Notes: a model not told the origin generated them from the sequence alone. Shown: positions 24,331-34,852, counted from the first letter of the stretch. The stretch: DNA of 42,017 nt from Rhodoferax sp. (GCA_013791765.1 VMTC01000042.1:1-42017); one strand, 5' to 3'. Translations and numbers: made by a program.

Positions 24331-25371
24331 CAATTTTCTGACGGGGGCCGGCAAACCCATGCGCGGCCACTCCTGTGCATTGATCCAGCGCCCCTGTGTT
24401 GACGCCACCGCAGTACATGGCATTTGCACTTGAACCGGATGCAGATGCAGATCCTTGTGCGTGAGTACGTGGGTAAAAGGCGGCGAGTCCTGCAATGCGG
24501 CGCGGTAGCGCTCGGGTACCGCTTCTTCCAGGGCCTCGCGCTGGTCGAACCATGGCAGGCAGTAAAGTCCCGCCCAGACCCCGGGGGTGGGGCGCTGGCT
24601 TAGCCACACGCTGTCGGCTTCTGCGCGCGCCCAAAGCAGCCAGATAGACTGTGAACTGCGTTTGAGCTTGCGTGTTTTCACCGGGTAGTTATGCGGCTGA
24701 CCCAAACGCTTTGCCACACAGGAGCGAGCGAGTGGGCAGACCGCACAGCTTGGATTCTTGGCTGTGCACAGGGTGGCGCCCAGGTCCATCAAGCCCTGCG
24801 TGTAGCGCGGCATCGTCTGCATCAGATCATTGAGTGGCAGCAAGCGCGTGGCCTCGTCCCAAAGCCGGCGCTCATTGGCAACTGACGCCAAGTCACCGCC
24901 GAATCCCAAGGCACGTGTGAGCACGCGTTTGACGTTGCCATCCAGAATGGCAACCCGCTCAGAAAAGCACAAGGAGGCAATCGCGGCTGCCGTCGAACGG
25001 CCAATACCCGGCAACGTCTGGAGAACAAGGGCGGTTTGTGGGAACAGACCACCATGCAGTTCCATGACCGTCTGAGCACACACATGAAGGTTGCGCGCCC
25101 GGCTGTAATAGCCCAGGCCACTCCACAGGCCCAATACCTCATCAAGCGCGGCACCGGCCAGCGATTCAACGTCAGGAAATCGCGCCAGAAAACGCGGGAA
25201 ATAGTCAAGTACGGTGGCGACCTGCGTCTGCTGCAACATGATTTCAGACAACCAGACCCGGTAAGGGTCGCGGCTGTTCTGCCATGGCAAATCATGGCGA
25301 CCATGGGCTTCTTGCCAACGCACCACTTGGGTGGCGAAGTCCCGCACCCTGCATTCACTCAAGTCTGTCAA
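24316..25371 (-). CDS. mutY: A/G-specific adenine DNA glycosylase MutY
   Basis: 351 residues. The catalytic region has [20 protein letters not shown] followed by QTQV (catalytic Glu in SEIM), the helix-hairpin-helix is [14 protein letters not shown], and the catalytic Asp is in [10 protein letters not shown]. The 4Fe-4S site is C-x6-C-x2-C-x5-C ([17 protein letters not shown], about 198-214). The C-terminal NUDIX-like domain has the conserved W-x-G-L-Y-C-L-P-W and [14 protein letters not shown]. It removes A paired with 8-oxoG. The start is a TTG at 25371 overlapping the stop of the dynamin-like gene (TTGA), so the two are translationally coupled; another TTG is three codons later. Confidence 0.96.
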   Translation of the reverse strand: MTDLSECRVRDFATQVVRWQEAHGRHDLPWQNSRDPYRVWLSEIMLQQTQVATVLDYFPRFLARFPDVESLAGAALDEVLGLWSGLGYYSRARNLHVCAQTVMELHGGLFPQTALVLQTLPGIGRSTAAAIASLCFSERVAILDGNVKRVLTRALGFGGDLASVANERRLWDEATRLLPLNDLMQTMPRYTQGLMDLGATLCTAKNPSCAVCPLARSCVAKRLGQPHNYPVKTRKLKRSSQSIWLLWARAEADSVWLSQRPTPGVWAGLYCLPWFDQREALEEAVPERYRAALQDSPPFTHVLTHKDLHLHPVQVQMPCTAVASTQGRWINAQEWPRMGLPAPVRKLLLQG

Positions 25372-27344
25372 ACCAGTTCAATGTCGGGAAATGAATCGGC
25401 AGCAGCCACAACGTGTCGATCGGGATCGGTCACCGTGATCAGATAGTCGGTCAATTCGGACAGCTTGTCATTGAGTTGATTCAAGTTGTCTTTTTGTTCC
25501 TCAATCTCGTCAATGCGCTCACCGAGGCCGCCAGAGGCCTGCTGTATTCGGTCGATGGCTTCGAGCCGTCGGCTGAAATTGCGCCGCCGTTCGCGCAACT
25601 GAACGTCGAGCTGCGCCGCAGCTGCTTTGCTCCACAACTCAATATCACTCAAGGCCGCTTCATGGACGGTGCGCAGACGGGTGGACAGCGCCCGCACCAG
25701 TCGATCTGCAAACTCAGGCTGCGCCAGCCTGAGCGTGTTACCCAGGCTCAGGTACTGGAGATGGCTGCGTTCCACCAGATCAAGATCGTGCAAATAGTCG
25801 ACCAAACTGGGCTCTGTGGGTGTCAGTAAAGAAAAACCATGTTCGCCGTTCAACTGGCGAAACGTGGCTGCGAGCATGACCTGGATTTCTGCACTAATGG
25901 ATTGCACCTGCTGCAGATTTTTGCGCAGATGCTCGAAGGTGTCACCATAGGCGCGCCTCACGCCCATCTTGATGCCCTTTTGTTGCAGCACCTTGGTCAA
26001 CTCCATCATTTCCTTCTTCAGCGCCGTTGGCCCCAGCAGGCTGAACACTTCGCGCAGCAGTTTGAGGTGGACCGAACGCACGGCATGAATTTTCGCGCCG
26101 CCCAGATCAAACTCGGCCTGTTCCTGAGAAATGCGCGAGCGCATGTTCTTGATGACGGCTGAATTCTTGCCCTGAAGGCCTTCAAGTTCCATCAGTTGCT
26201 CGGCCAGGTCACGCCTGCGAATATGGATGACGCGGCCGGTTTCGGCCTGCAAGTCTGCAATGCCGCTGAAGATGGCTGCTCCCAGCATTTTTTGCCGTTG
26301 GCCCATGATGCCCTGGCTGAGTGCATCTTCAAGCGTGGACAAGCAGCTCTGTTTCAGCAATGCCGCATCGTCGGTCACCTTGGCTACCAAGCCTTTTTGG
26401 GCGGATATCGGGATCACCTGCTCCCTGGGGACTCCCAGTATCTCGGCGGTCGAGGCCTGTTGGCGCTCGATCTGCGCTTGCACCTGGGCGGGAGAACTCA
26501 GCGCGTCCCACAAGGTGTCAATCTTGTTCAGTACCACGAGCCTTGAGCTCATGTCCCTGGATTCATTGACCAGGTGTTCGCGCCAGATGGCCAGATCGGA
26601 CTTTGTGACGCCTGTGTCTGCGCCCAAAATGAAAACGACCGCATGCGCCTGCGGAATCAGGCTGACTGTCAGCTCCGGTTCAGCGCCGATGGCGTTCAGG
26701 CCTGGCGTATCCAGAATGACCAAGCCCTGCTTTAGTAAAGGATGAGCTATGTTGATCAATGCATGACGCCAGCGGGGGATTTCCACCAGGCCTTGCGCAT
26801 TGACCGTCGGGTTGTCTTCGGGTGTTTCGGTCTGCCAAAAACCAAGCGCGTTGGCTTCGGCTTGCGTGACATGACGCGTTTCAGCCACTTTCTCAAGCGC
26901 CTCGGACAGTTGCTTGGGATCATGCACATTTAGATCAATGCGCGTCCACTTCTCCGGCGCCATGCGCCATTCCATCAAGGCCTGCGGCTGCAGCCGTGAT
27001 TCAATCGGCAGCAGACGCAGACACGGGGGCACTTGTACGTCATAGCTCATCTCGGTCGGGCACATCGTGGTTCGCCCGGCGCTGGCGGGCATGATGCGCC
27101 GCCCGTAGCCGGCAAAAAAAATGGCATTGATCAACTCGGATTTGCCGCGCGAGAATTCCCCGACAAACGCGACCATGACTTTGTCCACGCGCACGCGGGC
27201 TTCCAGGCGACGCAAACGCTCTTCTACCGCGGCGTCCAGCAATTCGTGATCTTTCAGCCATTCCGCCAGCAGTTTGAGCCGCAGGGCCAACTCACGGCGC
27301 CAGGCGCCGTGCTGATCAAATTGTTCGTTGAATGAAATAGCCAA
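25368..27344 (-). CDS. Dynamin-like large GTPase
   Basis: 658 residues from a TTG at 27344, chosen because a perfect GGAGG (complement of 27349-27353) lies four bases upstream; the frame extends into mutM but that part is not real. The GTPase domain has G1 VAFVGEFSRGKSELINAI (about 59-76), G3 ILDTPGLN and G4 VVLNKID. The C-terminal half is long helical coil (EIEEQKDNLNQLNDKLSELT near the end), with no clear membrane segment. Bacterial dynamin-like proteins remodel or protect membranes. The gene lies between mutM and mutY, two parts of the 8-oxoguanine repair system, and is coupled to mutY. A role in that repair is not established. Confidence 0.88.
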   Translation of the reverse strand: MAISFNEQFDQHGAWRRELALRLKLLAEWLKDHELLDAAVEERLRRLEARVRVDKVMVAFVGEFSRGKSELINAIFFAGYGRRIMPASAGRTTMCPTEMSYDVQVPPCLRLLPIESRLQPQALMEWRMAPEKWTRIDLNVHDPKQLSEALEKVAETRHVTQAEANALGFWQTETPEDNPTVNAQGLVEIPRWRHALINIAHPLLKQGLVILDTPGLNAIGAEPELTVSLIPQAHAVVFILGADTGVTKSDLAIWREHLVNESRDMSSRLVVLNKIDTLWDALSSPAQVQAQIERQQASTAEILGVPREQVIPISAQKGLVAKVTDDAALLKQSCLSTLEDALSQGIMGQRQKMLGAAIFSGIADLQAETGRVIHIRRRDLAEQLMELEGLQGKNSAVIKNMRSRISQEQAEFDLGGAKIHAVRSVHLKLLREVFSLLGPTALKKEMMELTKVLQQKGIKMGVRRAYGDTFEHLRKNLQQVQSISAEIQVMLAATFRQLNGEHGFSLLTPTEPSLVDYLHDLDLVERSHLQYLSLGNTLRLAQPEFADRLVRALSTRLRTVHEAALSDIELWSKAAAAQLDVQLRERRRNFSRRLEAIDRIQQASGGLGERIDEIEEQKDNLNQLNDKLSELTDYLITVTDPDRHVVAAADSFPDIELV

Positions 27345-27393
27345 ATTGCCTCCGTGCAATGTTTCAATATAGCACCCTGCGGCGCTGCAGCGC

Positions 27394-28209
27394 CTAAGCT
27401 TTTTGACAGTGCGGGCAGTAAAAGGTAGAGCGCTGTCCTTGTCGCATGGTTTTGATCGGTGCGGAGCAGACCCGGCAGGGCTGGCCTTGCCGGGCGTAAA
27501 CCATGGCGTCCAACTGGAAATGCCCGCTGTCGCCGTTGGCGCTGGAAAAATTTCGCAGCGTGCTGCCGCCTTTGGCGACTGCTCGGGCGAGTACATCCTG
27601 AATCGCCGCGTGCAGTCTGGCGCAGCGCGGCCGACTTAAGCGCGATGCGCTGAGCGTTGGCCGGATTCCCGCCAGGAACAGCGCCTCTGACGCGTAAATA
27701 TTGCCCACGCCAACGACCACAACACCGGCCAGCAAAACCTGTTTGATGCTGGCTTTGCGGCCTTTCAATTCGAAGTGGAAGCGATCGACATCAAAATCAT
27801 CCGACAAAGGTTCCACACCAAGCTTCCCTAATAGTTTGCGCGCTTGTGGCGCATCCTGGCTGTCAGCGTAAACCACCGCCCCAAAACGACGCGGGTCGGT
27901 GAGGCGCAAGGTGCCGCGAGTGGTCACCATTTCAAAATGATCATGAATGTCGGCGGGACGCAGTTGCGGGGCAAAACTCAGGCTGCCGGACATGCCCAAA
28001 TGCACAAGCAGCACGCCGTGATCAAAATCAATCAGCAAGTACTTGCCGCGGCGACGCACATTCTGTACGAGCCGACCCGTCAACAGGGTGGGAGCACACC
28101 CCAATGGCCAGCGGAGCGCTTTGCCCATGTGCACAGAAATGACTTGGGCACCGGCTATTTCAAGGGCAAAACTCAGTCTGGTGACTTCAACTTCAGGCAA
28201 TTCGGGCAT
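27394..28209 (-). CDS. mutM: Formamidopyrimidine-DNA glycosylase MutM/Fpg
   Basis: 271 residues beginning with the required MPELPEVE (Pro-1 after Met removal is the nucleophile, Glu-2 the acid). Lys in [14 protein letters not shown] (about 57) and the helix-two-turn-helix ([18 protein letters not shown]) follow. The C-terminal zinc finger is C-x2-C-x16-C-x2-C: CRVC, then CPHC near the end. It removes 8-oxoG and opened purines. Divergent from the TPR gene with 20 bases between starts. It is followed by the dynamin-like gene 49 bases later and then mutY, forming a repair cluster. Confidence 0.97.
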   Translation of the reverse strand: MPELPEVEVTRLSFALEIAGAQVISVHMGKALRWPLGCAPTLLTGRLVQNVRRRGKYLLIDFDHGVLLVHLGMSGSLSFAPQLRPADIHDHFEMVTTRGTLRLTDPRRFGAVVYADSQDAPQARKLLGKLGVEPLSDDFDVDRFHFELKGRKASIKQVLLAGVVVVGVGNIYASEALFLAGIRPTLSASRLSRPRCARLHAAIQDVLARAVAKGGSTLRNFSSANGDSGHFQLDAMVYARQGQPCRVCSAPIKTMRQGQRSTFYCPHCQKA

Positions 28210-28229
28210 GGCAAAGCAATTCGGTTGGC

Positions 28230-29984
28230 ATGGATTATTATTGTCTTATGTTGCATTTTTACCGTTTGCCCCTGCTTGCTGTCCTTGTTTGTGCCTTGAG
28301 CGTGAATGCGCAGACGCCGCCTGCCAGCGTGGCTGAGCCCAAGAGTTCAGCGCTGAGCAGCGAGCTCTTTTATCAATTGTTGCTGGGGGAGCTCAATGCA
28401 CGCGGGGGTGAACCTGGCGCCGCTTATTCGTTGATGCTTGATGCGGCGCGTAAAACGAATGATCCGAGACTTTACCAACGTGCTGTTGACATCGCACTGC
28501 AGGCCCGCTCGGGCGACTCGGCCTTGCTGGCGGCGCGCGCCTGGAAGCAAGCGCTGCCCGCATCACCTGAGGCCAATCGCTATGTTCTGCAGATATTGAT
28601 TGGCCTGAACCGTATTGGCGAGGCACTTGAGCCGCTCAAGCGCGAGGTGGCGACGGCCGATGCGAAAGACCGGCTCGCCACTATATTGGGTTTGCCGCGC
28701 TACTTTGCCCGCGCGAGCGACAAAAAAATGGCCGCCACCACGGTTGAGCAGGCCTTGGCAGGCTACAAGAGCATGCCAGGCGTCGGCGTTGCTGCGTGGA
28801 CTGCTATCGGGCGCATGCGTCTTGATGCGAACGACACCAGCGGTGCCTTGAATGCGGTACGCATCGCTCAGTCTCTGGACGTGGGATCAGAGCATCCGGT
28901 GTTGCTTGCCGTGCTCATGATGAACGCGAAGGTGCCGCAGGCTGAGGCGATTGTGGAAAAATACCTTGAAGACAAGCCAAAGCCCGAGGTGCGAATGGAA
29001 TATGCCCGTGCCTTGCTTGATGCTCAGCGCTACCCACAGGCACTCATTCAGCTGAAGTTTGTCACCTCGGACAAGCCTGACTATGCCGACGCCTGGCTGA
29101 TTCGCGGTGTGCTCGAACTGGAGGCGGGTCATTCCGTGGTCGCCGAACGTTCGCTGCAGCACTATGTGGAACTGGCCTTGGCCAAGCGCGACAGCACAGC
29201 GCGTCCGGAACTAAGCCGTGGGTTGACGCAAGCCTATCTTTCCTTGGCCCAAATTGCCGAACAACGCAAAGATTTTCCGGCAGCAGATGCATGGCTGCAA
29301 AGTATTGACAGCAAAGACGGCCTGCTCAACGCCCAGCTGCGCCGGGCCGCTCTGTTGGCGCGGCAAGGCAAGCTCGAAGCCGCACGCGAGCTGATTCACA
29401 GTCAACCTGAGTTGTCTCCTGCAGACGTTCGCTTGAAGATAGTCGCTGAAGTGCAACTGTTGCGAGACAGCAAGCAGTACCAGGGCGCCTATGAAGTCTT
29501 GGTCCAGGCGATTGCAGACAATCCCGATGATTTTGATCTCAGGTATGACCTGGCGATGGTGGCCGAGAAGCTGGGCAGGCTCGATGAGATGGAGCAGCTG
29601 CTGCGCAGCGTGATCGCTGCCAAGCCCGAAGATGCGCAGTCCTATAACGCATTGGGTTATTCGTTGGCAGAGCGCGGTATTCGCTTGGTCGAGGCCAAAC
29701 AGCTCATTTTGAAGGCGCTGGACTATGCGCCCAATGATCCTTTCATCAGCGACAGCCTGGCTTGGGTTGAATTTCGCAGCGGCAATCTCGCCGAGGCCCA
29801 GCGAATTCTGGAGGCGGCATTCAAGGCCCGCCCGGATGCGGAAATCGCAGCCCACCTGGGTGAGGTCTTATGGACTCAGGGTCAGCGCGAGCCGGCGCTG
29901 AGCATCTGGAAACAGGGATTGCAACTCAATGCAGAGAACGAAACTTTGCTTCAAACGCTGAAGCGCCTGGGTGTGACCTTGTGA
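28230..29984 (+). CDS. TPR-repeat exported protein upstream of lolB
   Basis: 584 residues with an N-terminal signal peptide ([18 protein letters not shown]); a second in-frame ATG at 28248 is an equally good start. The mature part is tandem TPR-like helices from about residue 45 to the end, with canonical repeats near the C-terminus ([15 protein letters not shown] and [20 protein letters not shown]). This protein is regularly found next to lolB in Burkholderiales. It may be a periplasmic or outer-membrane scaffold linked to lipoprotein traffic, but no function is proven. Its TGA overlaps the lolB ATG by one base (TGATG). Confidence 0.88.
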   Translation: MDYYCLMLHFYRLPLLAVLVCALSVNAQTPPASVAEPKSSALSSELFYQLLLGELNARGGEPGAAYSLMLDAARKTNDPRLYQRAVDIALQARSGDSALLAARAWKQALPASPEANRYVLQILIGLNRIGEALEPLKREVATADAKDRLATILGLPRYFARASDKKMAATTVEQALAGYKSMPGVGVAAWTAIGRMRLDANDTSGALNAVRIAQSLDVGSEHPVLLAVLMMNAKVPQAEAIVEKYLEDKPKPEVRMEYARALLDAQRYPQALIQLKFVTSDKPDYADAWLIRGVLELEAGHSVVAERSLQHYVELALAKRDSTARPELSRGLTQAYLSLAQIAEQRKDFPAADAWLQSIDSKDGLLNAQLRRAALLARQGKLEAARELIHSQPELSPADVRLKIVAEVQLLRDSKQYQGAYEVLVQAIADNPDDFDLRYDLAMVAEKLGRLDEMEQLLRSVIAAKPEDAQSYNALGYSLAERGIRLVEAKQLILKALDYAPNDPFISDSLAWVEFRSGNLAEAQRILEAAFKARPDAEIAAHLGEVLWTQGQREPALSIWKQGLQLNAENETLLQTLKRLGVTL

Positions 29985-30493
29985 TGCAACGCGCAGTGAG
30001 ATGTTTTGCAGCTTGCTTTTTGATTGTTATTTTTGTAGCTGGCTGTGCAGTGCCGACGCGGGTTAGCGTCTCAGATCAGTCCGAGCACACAATTTGGCGC
30101 GGACGCTTGTCGGTTCGCGTCGAGTCCGACCGGGCAGAGACTCCACCGCAGGCCTTTGCGGCCGGTTTTGAACTCACCGGCAACGCGCAGACCGGTGAGT
30201 TGACGCTGTACACGCCTCTGGGGACGACCGCAGCAGCGCTCTCTTGGTCGGCCCAGACAGCGTTGATGCGCACCAATGGCGACGTTCGTTCCTTTGCCTC
30301 GCTGGACGCCTTGATTGAGCAGGCGGTCGGTACCGAGATACCGGTGGCGGCGCTCTTTGCCTGGCTGGCGGGAGACGATATGCGTGCGGCGGGCTGGAGT
30401 GCCGACTTGTCGCAACGGGCTGACGGTCGGCTAACGGCACGCCGCACCGAGCCCCCTCCGATCACGGAACTGCGGCTGGTACTAGAAAAGTGA
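29984..30493 (+). CDS. lolB: Outer-membrane lipoprotein insertion protein LolB
   Basis: 169 residues from the ATG at 29984, which overlaps the TPR stop; longer frames upstream are inside the TPR gene. The signal peptide ends in a lipobox, FVAGC, with Cys-20 as the lipidated residue. The mature part has the LolB features IWRGRLSVRVESD, FELTGNAQTGELTLYTPLG and the C-terminal PITELRLVLEK. LolB receives lipoproteins from LolA and inserts them in the outer membrane. A stretch around the lipobox (about 30030-30075) weakly resembles the dispersed repeat family. ispE starts inside the stop (GTGA). Confidence 0.93.
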   Translation: MQRAVRCFAACFLIVIFVAGCAVPTRVSVSDQSEHTIWRGRLSVRVESDRAETPPQAFAAGFELTGNAQTGELTLYTPLGTTAAALSWSAQTALMRTNGDVRSFASLDALIEQAVGTEIPVAALFAWLAGDDMRAAGWSADLSQRADGRLTARRTEPPPITELRLVLEK

Positions 30494-31353
30494 AGGCACT
30501 CTACGATATTTGTGCGCCCGCCAAGCTCAATCTGTTCTTGCACATCACCGGCAGGCGAAGCGATGGTTATCACTTGCTCCAGTCGGTCTTCATGCTGATT
30601 GACTGGTGTGACACGCTGCATTTTGATTTGCGTGCCGATGGACAAATCAGCCGCGAAGACCTGACAACAACCTTGCCCGACCAAGACCTGGTGATCCGCG
30701 CAGCGCGCGCACTGAAGCTCGCCAGCAGCACTGCGCTTGGCGTTCATATTGGCATTGAAAAGCGCATTCCTGCGCAAGCCGGTATGGGCGGTGGATCGTC
30801 TGATGCGGCCTCGACTCTGTTGGCCTTAAACCGCCTCTGGCGGCTCAATTATTCGCTTGAAAGGCTCGGTCAAATCGGGCTTCAGCTGGGCGCCGATGTT
30901 CCATTTTTTTTGGCTGGACGCAACGCCTGGGTGGAAGGTGTTGGTGAAAAAATAGTTCCCGTTGATCTTCCGCCGGGCCGATTTGCAGTGCTCAAGCCCA
31001 CCCAGGGCTTGGAGACAAGATTAATTTTCTCGGACGCAGGTCTGAAAAGAGACAGTGAAACAGCTATAATTTCAGGCTTCGCTGCAAACGCATTCGGTTT
31101 TGGCCGAAACGACTTGCAGCCTGTTGCCCAAAGACTATGCCCGGGCGTGAGCCAAGCCCTTGAGTGGCTAGCAGCGCAAGGGCTTAGTGGTCGGATGACG
31201 GGCTCAGGAAGTGCGGTGTTTGCACAGGTATCGCAGGATATTGAGTTGTTAACTGCGCCAAGTGGTTGCCGACTCAGGTTGTGTCATAGTCTGTTGGCTC
31301 ATCCTCTTGTGGAGTGGGCAGTCAGCGAAAGTTTATCGGTTGGCAGCATTTAG
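30490..31353 (+). CDS. ispE: 4-diphosphocytidyl-2-C-methyl-D-erythritol kinase IspE
   Basis: 287 residues from a GTG at 30490 overlapping the lolB stop. GHMP kinase: N-terminal CAPAKLNLFLHITGRRSDGY with the substrate-binding K and the HxL motif, the ATP-binding Gly loop PAQAGMGGGSSDAAS at about 94-108 and the third motif SGRMTGSGSAVFAQ near 234. It phosphorylates CDP-methylerythritol in the non-mevalonate isoprenoid pathway. The gene ends 14 bases before tRNA-Gln, so the tRNA is probably co-transcribed and cut out. Confidence 0.97.
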   Translation: MKALYDICAPAKLNLFLHITGRRSDGYHLLQSVFMLIDWCDTLHFDLRADGQISREDLTTTLPDQDLVIRAARALKLASSTALGVHIGIEKRIPAQAGMGGGSSDAASTLLALNRLWRLNYSLERLGQIGLQLGADVPFFLAGRNAWVEGVGEKIVPVDLPPGRFAVLKPTQGLETRLIFSDAGLKRDSETAIISGFAANAFGFGRNDLQPVAQRLCPGVSQALEWLAAQGLSGRMTGSGSAVFAQVSQDIELLTAPSGCRLRLCHSLLAHPLVEWAVSESLSVGSI

Positions 31354-31367
31354 CTGTCAACCCGTGT

Positions 31368-31444
31368 AGGGGAGTCGCCAAGTTGGTTAAGGCACTGGAT
31401 TTTGATTCCAGCATGCGAAGGTTCGAATCCTTCTTCCCCTGCCA
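31368..31444 (+). tRNA. tRNA-Gln (UUG)
   Basis: A 77-base cloverleaf with encoded CCA. The acceptor AGGGGAG pairs with TTCCCCT (one G-T pair), the anticodon stem is CTGGA/TCCAG with loop TTTTGAT, giving anticodon TTG, and the T arm is CGAAGGTTCGAATCCTTC. It sits between ispE and prs, the usual place in Burkholderiales. Confidence 0.96.
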
Positions 31445-31512
31445 AAAATTTTGTCGTATGGACCGGCCGCCGGTCATTCTGACGCAAACGCTACTCAATC
31501 GCCGAGATACTC

Positions 31513-32490
31513 ATGCTGGCTCCTCCCCTCCCTGATTTCATGGTTTTTACCGGCAATGCCAATCCGGCGATGGCGGCGGACATCGCCAGCTACCTGGGCA
31601 TCCGGCTCGGCGATGCGACGGTGGGCCGCTTCTCTGACGGTGAAGTCACGGTCGAAGTCAATCAGAACGTGCGGGCGCGCGACGTTTTTGTGGTTCAGTC
31701 CACGTGCGCACCCACCAACGAAAACCTGATGGAACTGCTCATCATGGTCGACGCCCTCAAACGGGCCTCAGCTGAACGCATCAGTGCCGTGATTCCCTAT
31801 TTCGGTTACGCGCGGCAAGACCGTCGCCCGCGCTCAAGCCGGGTGCCCATTACCGCCAAGGTCGTGGCCAATATGCTGCAGACCGTTGGCGTGGCGCGTG
31901 TATTGACCATGGATTTGCACGCAGATCAGATCCAGGGTTTTTTTGATATCCCAGTAGATAACATCTTTGCATCGCCCGTTTTACTCGGCGATTTGCGGCA
32001 AAAAAATTACGAAGACCTGATTGTGGTGTCTCCCGACGTGGGCGGTGTGGTGCGTGCCCGCGCGCTGGCCAAGCAGCTCAACTGTGACCTCGCGATTATT
32101 GACAAACGCCGCCCCAAGGCGAATGTGAGTGAGGTGATGCACGTGATCGGCGAGATCGACGGACGCAATTGCGTCATCATGGATGACATGATTGATACCG
32201 CCGGCACGCTGGTTAAAGCCGCTGAAGTCTTGAAGACACGCGGTGCGAAAAAGGTCTATGCCTACTGCACGCACCCCATTTTTTCGGGTCCTGCCATTGA
32301 GCGCATCACCAATGGCGATGCACTTGATGAGGTCGTGGTGACCAACACCATTCCCTTGAATCAGGCGGCTCTTGCCTGCAAGAAGATTCGACAATTGTCC
32401 GTGGCCCCGTTGATCGCTGAGACGATCCAGCGTATTGCCAAAGGCGAGTCGGTGATGAGTTTGTTCGCGGACCAGGAAAACCTGTTCTGA
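31513..32490 (+). CDS. prs: Ribose-phosphate pyrophosphokinase (PRPP synthetase)
   Basis: 325 residues from the ATG at 31513; a second ATG at 31540 (MVFTGNANP) is also close to the family start. The ATP site region [18 protein letters not shown] (catalytic flexible loop), the metal and ribose-5-phosphate region [19 protein letters not shown] and the PRPP motif [17 protein letters not shown] are all intact. It makes PRPP for nucleotide, His and Trp synthesis. It is followed by a strong terminator at 32505-32542, so the downstream rplY has its own signal or relies on read-through. Confidence 0.98.
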   Translation: MLAPPLPDFMVFTGNANPAMAADIASYLGIRLGDATVGRFSDGEVTVEVNQNVRARDVFVVQSTCAPTNENLMELLIMVDALKRASAERISAVIPYFGYARQDRRPRSSRVPITAKVVANMLQTVGVARVLTMDLHADQIQGFFDIPVDNIFASPVLLGDLRQKNYEDLIVVSPDVGGVVRARALAKQLNCDLAIIDKRRPKANVSEVMHVIGEIDGRNCVIMDDMIDTAGTLVKAAEVLKTRGAKKVYAYCTHPIFSGPAIERITNGDALDEVVVTNTIPLNQAALACKKIRQLSVAPLIAETIQRIAKGESVMSLFADQENLF

Positions 32491-32504
32491 TCTGAGCAAA
32501 AGTG

Positions 32505-32542
32505 GGCTCAAGCACGAGTCAAATCGTGCGTGAGCCTTTTTT
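32505..32542 (+). terminator. Rho-independent terminator after prs
   Basis: GGCTCA-A-GCACGA and TCGTGC-G-TGAGCC form a 12-bp stem with a single mismatch and a six-base loop, followed by TTTTTT. Confidence 0.85.
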
Positions 32543-32591
32543 AAAGTCGGAGTCACACTGGTCGCGGTGGACTCATTCTGGAGTAGAGATT

Positions 32592-33275
32592 ATGAAATTC
32601 GTCGCTTTTGAGCGCGCCATGCAGGGCACGGGTGCGAGCCGCCGTCTCCGCATCACCGGTCGCACACCGGGTATTGTTTACGGCGGTGACGCTGAGCCGC
32701 AGCAGATCGAGATTGATCACAATGCACTTTGGCACGCCTTGAAGAAAGAGGCCTTTCACGCCACGGTTCTGAACATGGAACTGAACGGTGCTGAAAACAA
32801 AGTGTTGCTGCGTGATGTGCAGATGCACCCGTTCAAGCAACTGGTATTGCACGTTGACTTTCAGCGCGTTGATGCCAAGACTCGCTTGCACATGAAAGTG
32901 CCATTGCACTACAGCGGCGATGAGAACTCGGCCGCCATCAAGACCGAAGGTTGTATTGCGAATCACGTGATCACCGAAATCGAAGTGTTATGTCTGCCCA
33001 AAGACCTGCCTGAATTCATTGCCGTTGATTTGAGCGGTCTGAAAAAGGGCAGCTCATTGCATCTGGCCGACGTCACACTGCCCAAGGGTGTGAGCGCTGT
33101 GACACACGGCAACAAGAACCCGGTTCTGGTCTCGGTGGTGGTGATTGCCGCAGCAGCGCCCGTGGCTGCCGCTGACGACGCAGCCGTACCCGCTGCAGGC
33201 GGCAAAGCACCGGCTGGCAAAGCGCCAGCAGCCAAAGCGCCAGCAGCCAAAGCACCGGCTGCCAAGAAGAAGTAA
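32592..33275 (+). CDS. rplY: 50S ribosomal protein L25 (CTC/TL5-type long form)
   Basis: 227 residues from the ATG at 32592 ([20 protein letters not shown]), with GGAG nearby upstream; the frame extends upstream through the terminator, which is not coding. The N-terminal 5S rRNA-binding domain (to about 95: [20 protein letters not shown]) is followed by the C-terminal TL5/CTC domain ([20 protein letters not shown]). The tail is a low-complexity Ala/Pro/Lys run ([18 protein letters not shown]) encoded by four 15-bp tandem units at 33204-33263. Confidence 0.96.
   Translation: MKFVAFERAMQGTGASRRLRITGRTPGIVYGGDAEPQQIEIDHNALWHALKKEAFHATVLNMELNGAENKVLLRDVQMHPFKQLVLHVDFQRVDAKTRLHMKVPLHYSGDENSAAIKTEGCIANHVITEIEVLCLPKDLPEFIAVDLSGLKKGSSLHLADVTLPKGVSAVTHGNKNPVLVSVVVIAAAAPVAAADDAAVPAAGGKAPAGKAPAAKAPAAKAPAAKKK
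33204..33263 (+). repeat. Four 15-bp tandem units in the 3' end of rplY
   Basis: Units are AAAGCACCGGCTGGC, AAAGCGCCAGCAGCC twice and AAAGCACCGGCTGCC. They encode KAP(A/A)(G/A) repeats. Copy number may vary between strains by slippage. Confidence 0.85.
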
Positions 33276-33364
33276 GACTCGCAGTGGAGAGACAACGCTG
33301 ACTTGCCGGGCAGGAAGCGTTTGTTTTGCTTCAACTGCAATGACTGGCTACCCACAGTCCATGC

Positions 33365-33394
33365 ATGGCCCACTTGTGGGCCATTTTGTTTTTT
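33365..33394 (+). terminator. Rho-independent terminator between rplY and pth
   Basis: ATGGCCCAC-TT-GTGGGCCAT, a 9-bp perfect stem with a two-base loop, followed by TTTGTTTTTT. Confidence 0.8.
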
Positions 33395-33418
33395 GACTCA
33401 TGCTCTGGTAATTTGCAC

Positions 33419-34033
33419 ATGATCAAACTGTTTGTTGGTCTTGGCAACCCCGGCCCCGACTATGAATCCACGCGTCACAATGCGGGCTTCTGGTGGCTTG
33501 ATGCGGTTGCCCGCGAGCTCAAGGTCAGTCTGGTAATGGACAAAGCCTACCATGGCTTGGTGGCCCGAGTCAGCGTCAATGGGCAGGCGGTCTGGCTGCT
33601 AAAACCGCAAACCTTCATGAACCTAAGCGGCAAATCGGTCGCTACACTGGCGCGTTTTTTCAAGATCGACCCGTGTGAAATACTGGTTGCACACGACGAA
33701 CTCGATATCTCGCCCGGTGAGGCCAAGCTCAAGTTGGGCGGCAGCCATGCCGGACACAATGGTCTGCGCGACATTCATGCCCAGCTGGGTACTGACGACT
33801 ATTGGCGTTTGCGCCTGGGTGTCGGTCATCCGGGTGTCAAGTCGGAGGTCATCAACTGGGTTTTGAAAAAACCGTCGCTGGATCACCGAATCGCGATCGA
33901 TCAGTGCATTGCCCGCGCCATCACCGCCTTGCCGCACTTGTTGGCGGGCGACATGGACAAAGCCATGCTGCTGATCCATACCAGCAAACCGCCCCGACCC
34001 AAGCCGCCCAGGCTTGAGACGCCATTACCCTGA
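33419..34033 (+). CDS. pth: Peptidyl-tRNA hydrolase
   Basis: 204 residues from the ATG at 33419 ([20 protein letters not shown]); the frame upstream passes through the terminator. Asn-10 and catalytic His-20 are in that first block, Asp of [10 protein letters not shown] is near 93, and [13 protein letters not shown] carries the conserved Asn near 117. It releases peptides from peptidyl-tRNA that has dropped off ribosomes. The tail is Pro/Lys-rich. It follows rplY, the common order in this group. Confidence 0.97.
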   Translation: MIKLFVGLGNPGPDYESTRHNAGFWWLDAVARELKVSLVMDKAYHGLVARVSVNGQAVWLLKPQTFMNLSGKSVATLARFFKIDPCEILVAHDELDISPGEAKLKLGGSHAGHNGLRDIHAQLGTDDYWRLRLGVGHPGVKSEVINWVLKKPSLDHRIAIDQCIARAITALPHLLAGDMDKAMLLIHTSKPPRPKPPRLETPLP

Positions 34034-34072
34034 TTCAGCGGTGGTTCTATGCCATTCAATTGGAACGACACG

Positions 34073-34522
34073 ATGCAAAGCCAGAAATTTATAGCTATAT
34101 TATTTGTAGCTGCTAACGCTTTTTCGACGGGGGCTAGAGCTCAAAATGTCTATAAATGTGGGAATGTTTACAGCCAAATGTCTTGCCCCGGTTCGCAAGT
34201 CATTGACGCGGCGGATGAGCGCACGCTGGCACAAAAAAAGCAAGCTGATCTAAACAGCACCCGAGATGCCCGTCTGGCCGATGCAATGGAGATGGCGCGG
34301 CTGAAACAAGAGAAGAAAGACCTGGCCGCGAACACGCCGGCGAAAAGACGGTCGGAGCAGCCGACCAGCACCAAGACTGCTAAAAGGGCGAGCGCCCAGT
34401 CGGTGAAGGCGAAGAAAAAAGAGGTGCTGCCTGAGTATTTTGTGGCGCAACGTCCCGGCTACAAGAAGAAAAAAACGACCGCAAGCAAGACCAAGGCCGC
34501 AAAGGACTTGAACCAGCATTGA
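34073..34522 (+). CDS. DUF4124-like exported basic protein with a repeat-derived signal peptide
   Basis: 149 residues from the ATG at 34073 (MQSQKFIAILFVAANAFSTG); an ATG at 34049 in frame would add eight. The signal peptide ends at about ARAQ. The next block, NVYKCGNVYSQMSCPGSQVI, fits the start of the DUF4124 fold (a Y-K-C...Y-x-x-x-x-C pair of Cys). The remainder is Lys/Ala-rich and probably disordered (KKKEVLPEYFVAQ, then YKKKKTTASKTKAAK). The part coding for the second half of the signal peptide is a copy of the dispersed repeat (34101-34157). Function unknown. Confidence 0.75.
   Translation: MQSQKFIAILFVAANAFSTGARAQNVYKCGNVYSQMSCPGSQVIDAADERTLAQKKQADLNSTRDARLADAMEMARLKQEKKDLAANTPAKRRSEQPTSTKTAKRASAQSVKAKKKEVLPEYFVAQRPGYKKKKTTASKTKAAKDLNQH
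34101..34157 (+). repeat. Dispersed ~55-60-bp repeat, copy D (encodes signal peptide)
   Basis: TATTTGTAGCTGCTAACGCT, then TCGACGGGGGCTAGAGCTCA and CTATAAATG. It lies wholly inside the DUF4124-like gene and encodes VAANAFSTGARAQ, the hydrophobic part and cleavage region. The frame is the same as that used in copy E. Confidence 0.7.
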
Positions 34523-34546
34523 CAGTATTCCCCCGTCGGGAGTCAA

Positions 34547-34852
<306 letters not shown>

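Noticed and set aside
27345-27596. N-terminal extension of the dynamin-like protein
   Set aside because: It overlaps mutM on the same strand, has no family similarity, and a perfect GGAGG site precedes the TTG at 27344.
33204-33263. Tandem 15-bp units as a regulatory or CRISPR-like repeat
   Set aside because: They are in frame, encode the Lys/Ala/Pro tail of L25, and have no spacers.
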